Assembly (NCBI GenBank): GCA_038501785.1
Contig: JBAMJR010000013.1
Coordinates: forward strand, 6,101,501 to 6,165,500
Length of the DNA: 64,000 nucleotides
Origin: Myoxocephalus aenaeus
Lineage: Eukaryota > Chordata > Actinopteri > Perciformes > Cottidae
Direction of reading: 5' to 3'
Positions 13,201 through 25,200 of this stretch are shown here, piece after piece. A program made the position numbers and the translations under genes. Each line of letters begins with the position of its first letter. The stretch's first letter is position 1. The notes beneath the pieces are model-generated. The model was not told the origin of the DNA, ran no database searches, and was given only the letters and a program-made list of their open reading frames with translations.

Positions 13201-16200
13201 GCAGACTACCTCCCAGTCACTACACCCTCCGTAGATAAGCCTCCATCCTTGCCTCCTCTGATACTGGAAACTGCGGCCTCCATCACCTCAGATTCCTCAT
13301 CTCCTCCAAGGACCACTGAACCAGTTTCAAAATCCAGCCCTGAACCGGAGTCACCAGAATCACCACAGCCCCTTAACAGCGCCTATAAAAATGGCACGGT
13401 GATGGCGCAAGACTTGCCTGAGATGCTGGACCTGGCTGGTACCCGTTCCAGACTTGCATCAGAAAACACCGAATCAGAATTCACCAGGAGGAAGTCATTT
13501 CAAGCTGATTTTTCAGCCTTCGCAGATGATCCACTGGCGAGCCTAGTTTCAGGGGAACTAAGTCCTGGGGCCAAAAGGAGTGACAGCCAGCTGGAAGAGA
13601 TAGGCTATTGTGTGTTCAGTGAATATTCAGGACCCATGCCATCACCTGCAGATGTGTTGAGCCCCACAAACATTTCTGCACAGAGGTTCACCCCCTCCGT
13701 CCTGGAGGCGAAAGTGGCTGAGCAAGCTAGGAAATTAGCAGTCAGAGACACATCGGTGGAGGAAAAGAGCCAGCCATCGGTAGTTGCGGATGTCACTGAA
13801 GAGAAAGACCAGAGGCAAGTAGGCAGAAAAGATTCTACTGAAGAAAAGGGCAAGGTTGCAGATGAACAGTCCAAAAAATCTGTTACTCAGCCAAGTGAGT
13901 CCTTTGTGACACCAACGGTCACTGTGACTCTAGAAGAAGGTGGGAGGTCATTTAGTGACACTGAACGACAAGCAAGTGGCGAAGGCTCAGCGTCAGAAAC
14001 CGAGATTGCCGACTATGAGAGGCAGATCCGCAAATTGGAGATGGAGGACAGGCCTCTCAGTATGGAGGAGGAAAGAGAACTGCAGGAGCTTCGTGAGAAA
14101 GTGAAGCTGGTCCATCAGGAAGCCTATGAGGAAGTGGATGCCGAAGATGTGTACCAGCTGACTGGTGTGGCCAAGGACCGGATTGCCAGGCCTATCAAAA
14201 CTTCACCTGCTTCGTCTGTGGAGAGCAACATCGATGATGATAAGCTGCTCTCTCCAGTGCTCTCACCTTCAAAGCTTAAACAAAGAGACGTGTACGGTTC
14301 CCCCAAAAGAACAGTTTCACCAGTGTTAGGAATTAACAAAGAAAAAGAGGAGTCAGAAAGGAAAAGTAGGGAAGAGCAAGAGAAGGAAGAAGCCGAGATA
14401 AAAGTGAAAGAAGAGGCTGAGAGGAAAATTAAGGAAGAAGCAGAAAAGAAAGAGAAGGAAATGAAAGAAATAGAAGAAAAGGAAAGGAGAGAGAAAGAAG
14501 AGGCAGAAAGAATACTGAGGGAAGAGACAGAAAGGAAGGAGAAAGAGCAGGAGATGAAAGAAAAGGAGAAAGAGGTGAGAGAGATGAAAGAAAAAGAAGA
14601 AAGAGAGAAAAAGGAAAGAGAAGAGAGGGAAAAGATGGAGCAAGAGGAGAGAAAAAGGAAAGAGGAGAGAGAGCAGAGCGAAATAGAGGAAAAGGAAAGA
14701 ATAGAGAAAGAGTTGCGAGAGAAGGAAGAAAAAGAAAAGATAGAAATGGCACTGAAAGAGAAGGAAGAGAAAGAGAAAGTTGCTGAGATTGACACAAAGG
14801 TTGCAGACAAGCCTGAGGAGATGGCTAGACAACCAGAGGAAAAAGCAGCCGCAAAACCTGGAGAGAAAGAAGCTGAAAAATCTGTGGAGGCTGAAAAGGG
14901 GCAAGACGAAGGTGAGGAAGAGGCGTTGGATAAAGCAGGGGCAGCAGTCGTAAAGGAGATCCCAGAAACTCGAGCTGCCATTGAATCAGTTGTAACAGTT
15001 GAAGACGATTTTATCACTGTGGTCCAGACCATTGATGAAGCAGAGGAGCCGGGACACAGCGTTCGTTTCTCTGGTTCACCTGAGGCTGAAGGCCTTTGTG
15101 TCGCTCCCGAGAAGGAGGAAGAGGAGGAAGAGGAGGAAGAGGAGGAAGAGCAGGAGTCTGTGGAATTGGCCGAAGAAGCAGACATGGAGGCTGCAAGTTT
15201 AGAGGAGGTGGTAGATGTTCTTGAGACCCCTGCCTCCCCTGAGAAGGAGGCTCAAACCATAGACACTGAAGCACCGACAGAGAGCTACGATAGAGATGAA
15301 ACCACAATGGACGACTCCATCCTGGACAGCTCCTGGGTTGACACACAAGGTGAGATCTCTTTGATGGTTCATTCCTTTATAGTTGTTATTTTTTTTCCCC
15401 CATTTATTTCTTCTTCTGCTTCAAGTAAAACACATTGATGTAGTCTCATGTTTTTAATGTCTTGCTTTGCCACACTGCAGATGATGATAAGAGTATGGCG
15501 ACAGAGCAGATTGAGCCTTTGCCCAAGGAGCCCAGCTCAGTCCAAAAGTCTGGTGTGGTCCAGAACAAGCATAACCAACAAAGGAAGACAGAGAAACAAG
15601 AAAAGCCAGTCAAACCAAGGGACAAGGGGGGGCGGCCTAAGGGCCGGATCTCCACACCAGAACACAAGCCTGTCCGCAAAGAGCCTGTCTACATCCCCAG
15701 AGAGGACATCCAGAAGAAAAAAGGTTCCCATAATTTCTCAAATTATAATCATGGTTGAAGTAGAAGTTATTTATAAATAATGCAGTTATGGTTTATCAGC
15801 GTACCTACTGTTTTGCTTTTCATAGAATCAGTATTGTTATACACTTTTCTTCTTTACATTGTACGTTGAGTAAAGCCATTTAAAACCGTTGCTTGACATC
15901 ATCATGAGGGGTGTAAAGGTTCAGAAACCGAGATCGAAGCCGCAATTCGTCGGGAGTGTTTCACAAAACTTCCTTTGGAGACAGTGAGCACTTCAAATAT
16001 ATAAGCACGTATCCAAAGACATCATCCCAACAATGATCTCAGCGATCCTCTTAAGAATCCCCAAAAACGGCAGGTAACTCCTACCAATGTCTTGAGAATG
16101 ACACCACAAGCTAACTTGGGACTGTGCTCAAGCAGTTACCAATGCAATCCAGGTTTTCATCGCCCTAGATATACGTCGTATTTCAGTAAAAATTACGAAG

Positions 16201-19200
16201 TGCCGAGCTGAGCGTGTTTCAGTGGGTGACTGACTTCATAGTTGAGTAGCATCTTATCCAGGAGGTGGCAGTGTTCGCTAACAGTTCTCTTCTCAAATCA
16301 CCAAAACCTGCATTGTTACTACCTCCCTGCTTAAATGGTTCTTAACCGTCCTCTTTATTTCATTCACGTATGTTTAGTTAACCGCACCATGGCTCAAAAA
16401 TCGAAGTCTGAACACAAACTTGTTACACCCCTCATCATCGTGTGCCTAACTGGGGCTCAAAAGCACAGCATCAAGTTATGTATTGTCTACCTATCCAGCC
16501 GTTTGTGTCAAAAGATGTGCAGTCTCATAATAACTCCCAGACACATAGTGATTTGAGTCAGCGGTTGTTAGTATTGTACAAATACAGATGTGACTACTAA
16601 AACGCATTCCATATTTGAACATGGTTCAGTCTCTGCCTCTGCTTTTTGTTGTGTCTCTGCTTTTACCAACGGCCTGTTCCCTCTGGCAGCTGTGATAAGG
16701 AAGACCGATCTTACCAAATCCCCATCTAAGAGGAGTGCGATGAAACCAGCCGGCCGCCAGACCCGCCCCACCCAGCACCACTCTTGTCCTAGAAGGAGAC
16801 CCACAGGTGACACATTGCCGTGGTCTGTCATACAACTGGTGATTTCTGCTGGAGAGCCACCAACTCCACTGTCAGCTTCAACCTGGTTTTGCCATCCATT
16901 TTGTTTTGTTGTTCACCATGTTTTGCTTTTTGTATTTAATCACAATAAAAAAAATTACTGTCATACATGTTTCATTTCCTTCATTAGTTTTTTTGTTCAC
17001 ATCATCTCTTTGTTCTTTTTAGAGAAACTTAAAACCACGTTGAAATTATCATTTTGCTGACATCCTGTGGTTTGGGTTTTCAGAATTCACTGAACACTTT
17101 CCAAGTACATATCAATACTGCAATGTCAGCAAAAGCAAGATTTTAAGCTGGTGTTAAGATACTATTTAAATGCATCTTCCTTGCTGTAACCAGTTCCATC
17201 CATCTGTTTTATGTTGTTGGTGGTCTCTGTCACATCAATGAATATACTAATATTTTATATAATTATTCCATATCATTTAAAGGTTGCCTGATAGCTGTTA
17301 GGTGGGAAATACATAACATAATTTCCTGACCGCTTTGGTCTTTCATACCCACTATTTTTTCAACCTATGGTTGCCAGGCAACTAGTAATCCCTGGTTTTG
17401 TCCTATGGACCTGGTACTATAAAGACTCGGTCCCAGAGGCAGTTTGCACTTCATTTTCCCCTGATGGGCTGAATTCTGTGTCACTGATGATGAAAGCTCA
17501 GTGTACTGCTGCATTGCCCCAATTAGATTATGTTTCCAGGGTTGCCTTACATAATAGAAAATCCCCACTCTGTGGGATATCTTGCCAAATCTTTGCAGAA
17601 GAGAGCTCTCAAAGGGGCAGCAACCCGCTCCCACAGAACATTCAATTTGTCATATAGCTCCATGCCAGGTTCGGGAATACAAAGTTATATTTGTGTCCAT
17701 TCGAACACATACAAACCAAATGTGCTCAAGGACACAAATATGATGATAATCCTTCAAAGTCGGACATTAAAGGGGTTCTCACTTCTTCCACTTAAGTGTA
17801 TAAAGGTCAAAACATGTATTCTGATGGTTGTAATATTCCTGTTATTCTGTTATTTTGTTTCTCAGAGGGGCTTCCTGAAAGTCGTCAGCCTCTAAGTGTG
17901 GCCAGAAAGTCTCGCGATAGAGCATCGGTGAGTACACTCCATCAGCCCAACAGTGGATAGAGAAATACCATATTAAAGCTTTACTGGCAAACAGCCGGAA
18001 TGATCAAGTAGTTTTCCAGTAGGGAAATTAAATGAATGTCAATCAGGACAAACTGACCCTGAAGAGAGAAACCAAAACGTTCTCCTAAACGTCAGTGACT
18101 GATTGTTCTGTCACCTGGAAACTGGACTCTCCAACATTACATCTGCCGTCCCTCAGCTTTTTGTTGTTTGTTTTTGTTGTGGTTTAGAAAAGAAAGGTTG
18201 GTAAACATGAACATTTCCTCATATTGTATTACACGATGCAATGAATGCATAATTAAGTCAAAACAGATATCAAATCTTTACCTCTTGCTACTAATATGAA
18301 ACTAATACACAAGTTGCCATGTGCGTCTTTAGTGCAAACTCTGAAACAATGAACACCACAGTAATTGGGCCGAACAATTATCGTTGGAATTGAGACTTAT
18401 TAAAAGCTGTTACATGTTTTCTCTTGTGACTTCCAGAGAAACCTAATCATCTCTTCAGATAAACACATTACATACTGTTGAGGCGAGTGCTGTCTCCCCT
18501 CTGTCTATCTAAGCCCTAATCCCTGCCTGAATAACAGGGAATTGCATTTCTTTATTAACGCCACTGCTAGTTTTCCTTTTGTATTTATGTTCGTTGCATT
18601 TGCTTTCTGTAAAATGTTTGCCATTGTTGCCTCGTTTAATGGGTCTTTGCAGAAGTAGACATCGCAGATCCATTTAGAACATTTTCTTTCTTACTGAGTG
18701 GGTGTCGAATCACCCTGTGACATTTCTCCAGCGGCTGTGGTCGTGACTGCATTTTACTCCTCCACCATGGTAATGACAGTTATTGTGTCTAAAATAACAC
18801 CGTCTCTGCTTCTCTTAAATGTCAAGTCATGAAAGCATACTGTAAGAGGGTTCTATCACTCTGAACTCACATTACAATTCACTTTTGATTTACACGTTCT
18901 ATTTACAGTCTTCGGTACATCTGTTACCATGGTCTGCCCTGTAATTTGAAATTGGCATGAGCCTGGTGAACAATATTCTTCACTTTATTTTTTCTTCCAA
19001 GTTTGTTGTTTTGCATTTTGATATCATACATTTCAAACATCTTAACTGACATGTTCACAATAAGTGTGCATGAATGGCTGTTGTGATGGGCTGTAATTAA
19101 ATGTTAGTCACTCAAGATCTGATGCTACTATCTCATTCATCATCCCACAAAGGAGATGAGATCTTGTGCCCTGATAATGCATGTTAAAGCACTGTTATTT

Positions 19201-22200
19201 TCACCATTGTTTTGTCACCCTGTGTCCTGTATTTTGGTGCCATGCTACTCACCCACCGGGCCTCATCGTTGTGCTATCTCAGTGCCATGCCCATCGTTCA
19301 CCACTAACAAAGATCCCCGCCTCCATATCCAGAGTGGCCGCCTCATTAGATAGACCTCGCCCATCCTCAGCAGAGCCTCAAAGCTTCCCAGTTTTACAGA
19401 GACTCATAGCCAAGGTAGGTGAATGGCAGAGAGGCCCTGTAGCTGCAGGAGTTCAGGAAAGAACATGAAAACATATGGATATAATTTGTTTTAAAATTAC
19501 TTTTATTTGCAATATTACCGAATTAGACCGGTTGTGTCCCCTTTTGTTAAGAATCAATCTCCCTAAGCCTCACTCGCCTACGGATCTACCTTTGGTCTGT
19601 TTCCTAACAGGACGGTCGGTCGTGGAGCCCTGCAAAGACGTCCTCCGTGCCGCGACATGCCTCCATTCTGAGTCGCCGGCCATACCATGACCAGGAGGAG
19701 AGCTCCACCTCCATCACCAGCTCCGGCTCCACAGCTCCTCGCAGACCCACATGTAGGCTGCAGCTCTCTGATCAACTTACTTCTCAAAGTATTGGTATTT
19801 AAGTGGTCTGAGATAAATCCAACATGAATCTCATCAGCCTCCAGCATGAGTCTCAACTAATTTATTCTACTAATAAGAAAGCAAAACCTGTACCAATGCT
19901 GATAATTGCTTTCTTGAATTAAGCTAAAGAAAACTCAGGTCCTTACCATTGGCCTAGCTATCCTCAGTTTATCCGTTTGTTTTTCAATGAGATTCACCAT
20001 TTCTATGTAACTAAATCAAAGTGTTCTAGACACAACTTAACGTGTAAATAGCAACGATCCAGATTAATTAGTTTCGAACTGGACATTGAAGAACCCCTGA
20101 ATCTCCTTTTCATTCTTTCCTTCTTCCCACCCCATTTCTCCCTGATCTGAAATATTTCCTCTCTTGCCTCCTGTAGCGTTTCGCACAGAGATGAGGGCAG
20201 AGCATAGGACCGGACGGGCCCCCAGCATGACAGGTAGATGGGATGCTCCATACTTTTGTCATTATGATTGCCATTGTCATTATTGGATTAAATTGAATTG
20301 TACAAGTTTAACTTATTTTGCTAGGAACTCAGTGGCTACAATATTTTTATATATTTAATAGTCTGTTTCAGACTCATGAAATACTATATGTCTGTTGGTC
20401 TGAAAAGAGACTTCTAAAAGCCCCAAATCTCAGTATCTGATAGTAAGGATTTGCTGATAGAAGTAAGGATTTGATCTTTCATACTGATCAGCAACCCTAA
20501 CCTTCAACCACACAGATATACAGTGCTGCTCTATAGCTTTCTGATTCCCCCTTTGAAAAACAAAATTGGTGATTTTCCACGACAATTAGAATATTATACG
20601 ATTAATAGGACATCACCCCTTCATCTTCAGCTACAACCTTCATCCTTTGTATTCCTCCCCACCAATAACAGAATCAGTGCGCTCACGTTCGGCTCGCAGT
20701 GGCCACTCCACCCCCCGCACCCCTGGCTCCACAGCCATCACCCCAGGAACCCCACCCAGCTACTCGTCATCCTCAAGGACCCCTGGAACCCCACGCTCCC
20801 TCAGCTTGATGTCCCAGGAGAGGAAGATAGCTGTGGTCCACACCCCACCCAAGTCACCTGCAACCACACCCAAGCAGCTCCGCATCATCAACCAGCCACT
20901 GCCTGACTTCAAGAACATCAGGTCCAAGATCGGCTCCATAGAGAATATCAAGTACCAGCCCAAAGGAGGACAGGTGACGCTCTTCTCCCTCACTTACCCC
21001 AAAACCCGTAGCTTCTATCTAACTGTTTGCTTATTTCTTTCACCCCTGCAATTTTACGTTCCAATCTCTACTTGTTGCAGGCATTCTGTTTTTCCTACAT
21101 GTCTCTGTCTTCATAATGATCTCAGAGAGGGTTATTTGAGAAGTTGTTAGTATGTGTAACATACATAAATTAAATATTATATGAGTCCCATGTTCTGTCC
21201 ATATATCATCTGCATACAAAGGCATTTTGTGATTATCTCCTACCAGGCTTTAGCCTGGATCCTGTTCTTCAAACCTTGAAGCAAAAGCAAAGGGTGAAGT
21301 GGTATTAAAAACAAATGGAGACAGACTACAATACTGCCATGTCTCTATGTATTGTTAGAAATCTGTAGAATATACCATTGGTATGTACCAACACCAACGC
21401 TTAATGTTCTGGTTAGTGTTGTATTGTAAAATGTGTTTTTGTATAATTTCTTCTGACTTTTTCTTCTTTCTTGATGAGTATTTCCCATGGACCCTCTCTC
21501 CTACCTCTCCACACTCATAGTTGTGTTTTTATTTAGTCTCTTAGCTACTTCTTTCCACTGTTAATCCTTCTATCCTTTGCTGACTCACCAGTGTAAAAGG
21601 ACGATAGGTTAAGAAAGAATGATGTGTTGTGAAAGAAAACAATATTAAACACAAAATTTGCATTGATTACAACTTAGAAAGTAAGCAAAAAACACTTTAT
21701 TTTCTTAAATTTCAAAATTTCTGTTGCACTAGCATAAAATGATAGTGCAACAGAAAGAAACACCAAGTTTCACAGGGCCTTGAGCATCTATGAATATTTA
21801 TGGGAACGGTTAGCCTAGAACTTCCTTAAAGTAAGGCTTTTGAGATTTAATGTGATTTAAATAATATAATTGGTAACCAAAGCCCAGCTCTGCAGTTATT
21901 CACAGTTTTTAGCCTCTTTTAGTTTATTATTTTGATTCTTCATGCTCCTAGCAAGTGAGCTCACACACATGATTATGTTAAGCTGGGGTAAATGTAAAGA
22001 GAGCCGCGTGTGTTGTAATTTGTGAACCACAGACTCAGAGAGCTCTGAGCAGTATTTGTCACTTCAGTTTTTCCCCCTGATTTGATTTGAGAACTGAGGA
22101 TAGCGCTTCAGCCAACAGACATCTGCATTTCAAACTGTGTTTTCTATTGCTGCACATAATCTGCATTAGCAGGGTGTTCGGGAGTGTATTTCCTACACTA

Positions 22201-25200
22201 CAATTTGACAAATATTTTTTTCCAGTCTGAAATACAGTCAGCGTTGCAACAGGAAGAATAGTGATGAAAACAGCAGTGTGTCTGTATCCATCAGCTCTTA
22301 CAAGCCTCCACTGATGACCTGATTAGGAGTCTTGAGGACTTGGCTGACATCTTTATGACTTGCCAGGTCTCTCTGCACTGCTCTGTGCAGTCAGCCACAA
22401 AATAGGGAGGGATCAAGCTCCAAATGCCTGCCTGTCATCTGCAGTCTGCAGGAGAAATGGCCTGAGTGGAGTTTCTGTGCATGTTTGCATGTGTGTTTAT
22501 GAATGCAAGCATGCATGCCGGGTCATAATCAGTTACTGTGCTATGTCAAGACCAGCAGTATTGTCCGTAACACACAAGAGTTATTAGGAGGGCAAAAGAT
22601 GCAATGTAAGCATATGTAGTCCAGTTTGTACCTCCAGGTGCCGCATTGGAAGGTGTTTTAGCTTTAACGTTGTAGCTGTGGATGAGGTCGGCAAATGCTT
22701 GAGGTGGAATTTGTGTCCTTTGTTTGTGTGTGCTTGTGTTTAGCTGTGAACATGACACACGTTTTGACATCTGTTATCTGTAACACAGTGTGTCCTGTAA
22801 CGCGCTTACCGCCTCTTTAGTTGCACGCAGCAATTTATGACATTATTTCTTGTGTCTGAGCTGAGAATTTGCACAGTAAATCCTGTGTTAACCCACAGCC
22901 CCACAGTGCATGTGTGTGCACGTGTGTGTCAAACTGGAAGGCAGTAGGTGTCTGCTGTCAGACAGTGATGGCAGCTTTTGTGTAGACACACACACAGAGG
23001 GGAGTGTCTGAGCAGAGCAATTGTCCTAATTCCCCAGCTTCTCTTTGGCCACAAGCTGCATGACACAAAGTTAAAATGTAATCTGCCTCTTAAGGCAGCG
23101 GCTTTATGGTATTTTGATGAGATGACTCAAAGCGTTAAAGGCATATGTGGGTTTTATGACATTCAGAAAGAAGTGTCAAGGCTACTATTTGTGTCTCATA
23201 GGTGGATTTACAAAAGCACCTCAGAGAGGGATGAATCATTACTGAATGTTATTTAGAAGACAATAATAGGAATACAATAAAAATAGTTCTGGCATTTGAA
23301 TACAATACAGTATGTATAACTTATTTTGGTTAGTTCTACATTCATTTAATAAAGTAGACACATTTAATGGTTAAGTGGTCCCTCATTGTCACTATGGGAC
23401 CACTGTGCTTTATACCCGTAGAATAGCAGAACATATAGACAGAGGATCCTTTTCAAGACATCATTCGTGTTTGACCAGTTTTGCTCCAAAGTCCCCAAGA
23501 GTTAGTCAGTCAAGCTAAACTTCAAAGTGATGCTGCAATAAGGTTCATGCAGTCTTTTTATGTTATAAACCACATAACGTTTCTTCTAAACTAGCTGCAG
23601 CCGTTTACAGAGATGAACAGTTCCTTTTGAAGTGTCGGCACTGTTGCCACTGGATGAGGTGTGTTAAGGATAGAAGGGTGGTAATCCCATTCCCTGGTGT
23701 GTTTTGCTTTCCCTCTTCCTTGACAGCAGAATATTTGAAAGTGTTTAGAGAAATGGGAATGAAGAAGTCATCTCAAAGATGATCTTTAAGTTCCTGAACA
23801 CACAGTTTGACAATTTTGAATGAAAAAATATGTTTTTGCTGTGGTCCTCTTCTCAACCCACTCGTCTGACGTGTTACCTCCTGTGACAGAAATATTCCTG
23901 AACTACCCGAACCAAGAAATGCAGTCGTATTTTAAACTCAGTTCCTGTTGGTTTTTCAATATTCTGGTGGGTTTTGATCTGCCTTTATTATACATAGAGA
24001 TGGTCTCCAGCCATAGTGGCCTAGCAATATTTAAGTTCCCAATTTGTTTTTATGTGATAGCAATAATCCTCTCAACCTGTATTAGTTCCTAGCAGCTCCA
24101 CAGTCTAAATAGTTCCAGTTTCTAAGCCTCCCTCAGCCCATGTCTGACCTTTGCTTGGACACTGACCTGTGCAATGGTTGTCCTCATAGAAGCACAAGGA
24201 CCAAAATATGCCAACCGGGGCCAAACACAAGTCCTCTTGGATCTGGAAGTCAATGCTTCGCCTCATCTCCGTTACCCTGTGCCTGTCAGCGGCACACAGT
24301 GTGACCTGGACCCAAGACCTGCTGGTACACCTCAGCACTGTTAATTATGACAGCGTGTGTTTAATAGAGCCTGGTAGTGGTGTGCCACTGAAATCATTAA
24401 AAGCCTTCACAGTTTAATTCTAATCAATTAATACAGTTCATACATTTGAGAGACTATGCTTGAATGATTATATTTCCATTTCAATGAGTCAAAGTAAAAT
24501 AAAATAAAAAAAACATTAAATAAAATAATTAAAATGACTAATGAATAATTCTGTTAATTTTTTCCTTGACACAATTAATTGCTACTAGTATAATTTGTAA
24601 TATTTAATAAGTCAACCCACAGAGCAGCAGCAGAAGCTGTTTGGACAACTGTCGCATGAGCCAGTCATGTGGTGGAAAGAGCCAATCACAGTTCTTGCTT
24701 TGTTGATTAGACTTCATGCAATTGTTAGGTGCCTGCATCTTGAAATTGCATCATTTAATACAAAAATGTGAGGCAGGAAACAAATTGACTAATATATTAT
24801 GATGGACAGACCTTTTAAATTTAGTGAAATACGATATGTAAATGTTTTTTTTAATTGATGAATGTATTAATTGATTGCACCTTTCAGGGTCTCTTTAAAA
24901 GAATACTCCAAGTATGTTGGCCTGTTTATCAACTTAACCATGATGGGACTGCAATTATAATCAGTGTGAATGGCAGCTTGTCTGTTCCACCGGCTCATTG
25001 GGCACTACGTTTGATGAGAAAATTTAGGTTTGGAGTTTTTCAAGACTTTTTTTTAATGTCTTTCAAAACTCAAATCAGCAACAGTTAAGGAAGGGCATTC
25101 TAAAACATTTTATATTTACATTGTGCATCAGTATCCTCTATCCTCTCTCTTGTCAGTGGTGTTATGACAAGCACTCCTGCCCATCCACCATGCAAGAGGC

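Noticed and set aside
14124..15185. 353-codon minus-strand open frame, Ser/Phe/Leu-rich
   Set aside because: It is the shadow of the Glu/Lys-rich MAP2 coding run on the other strand; purine-rich coding DNA lacks antisense stops.
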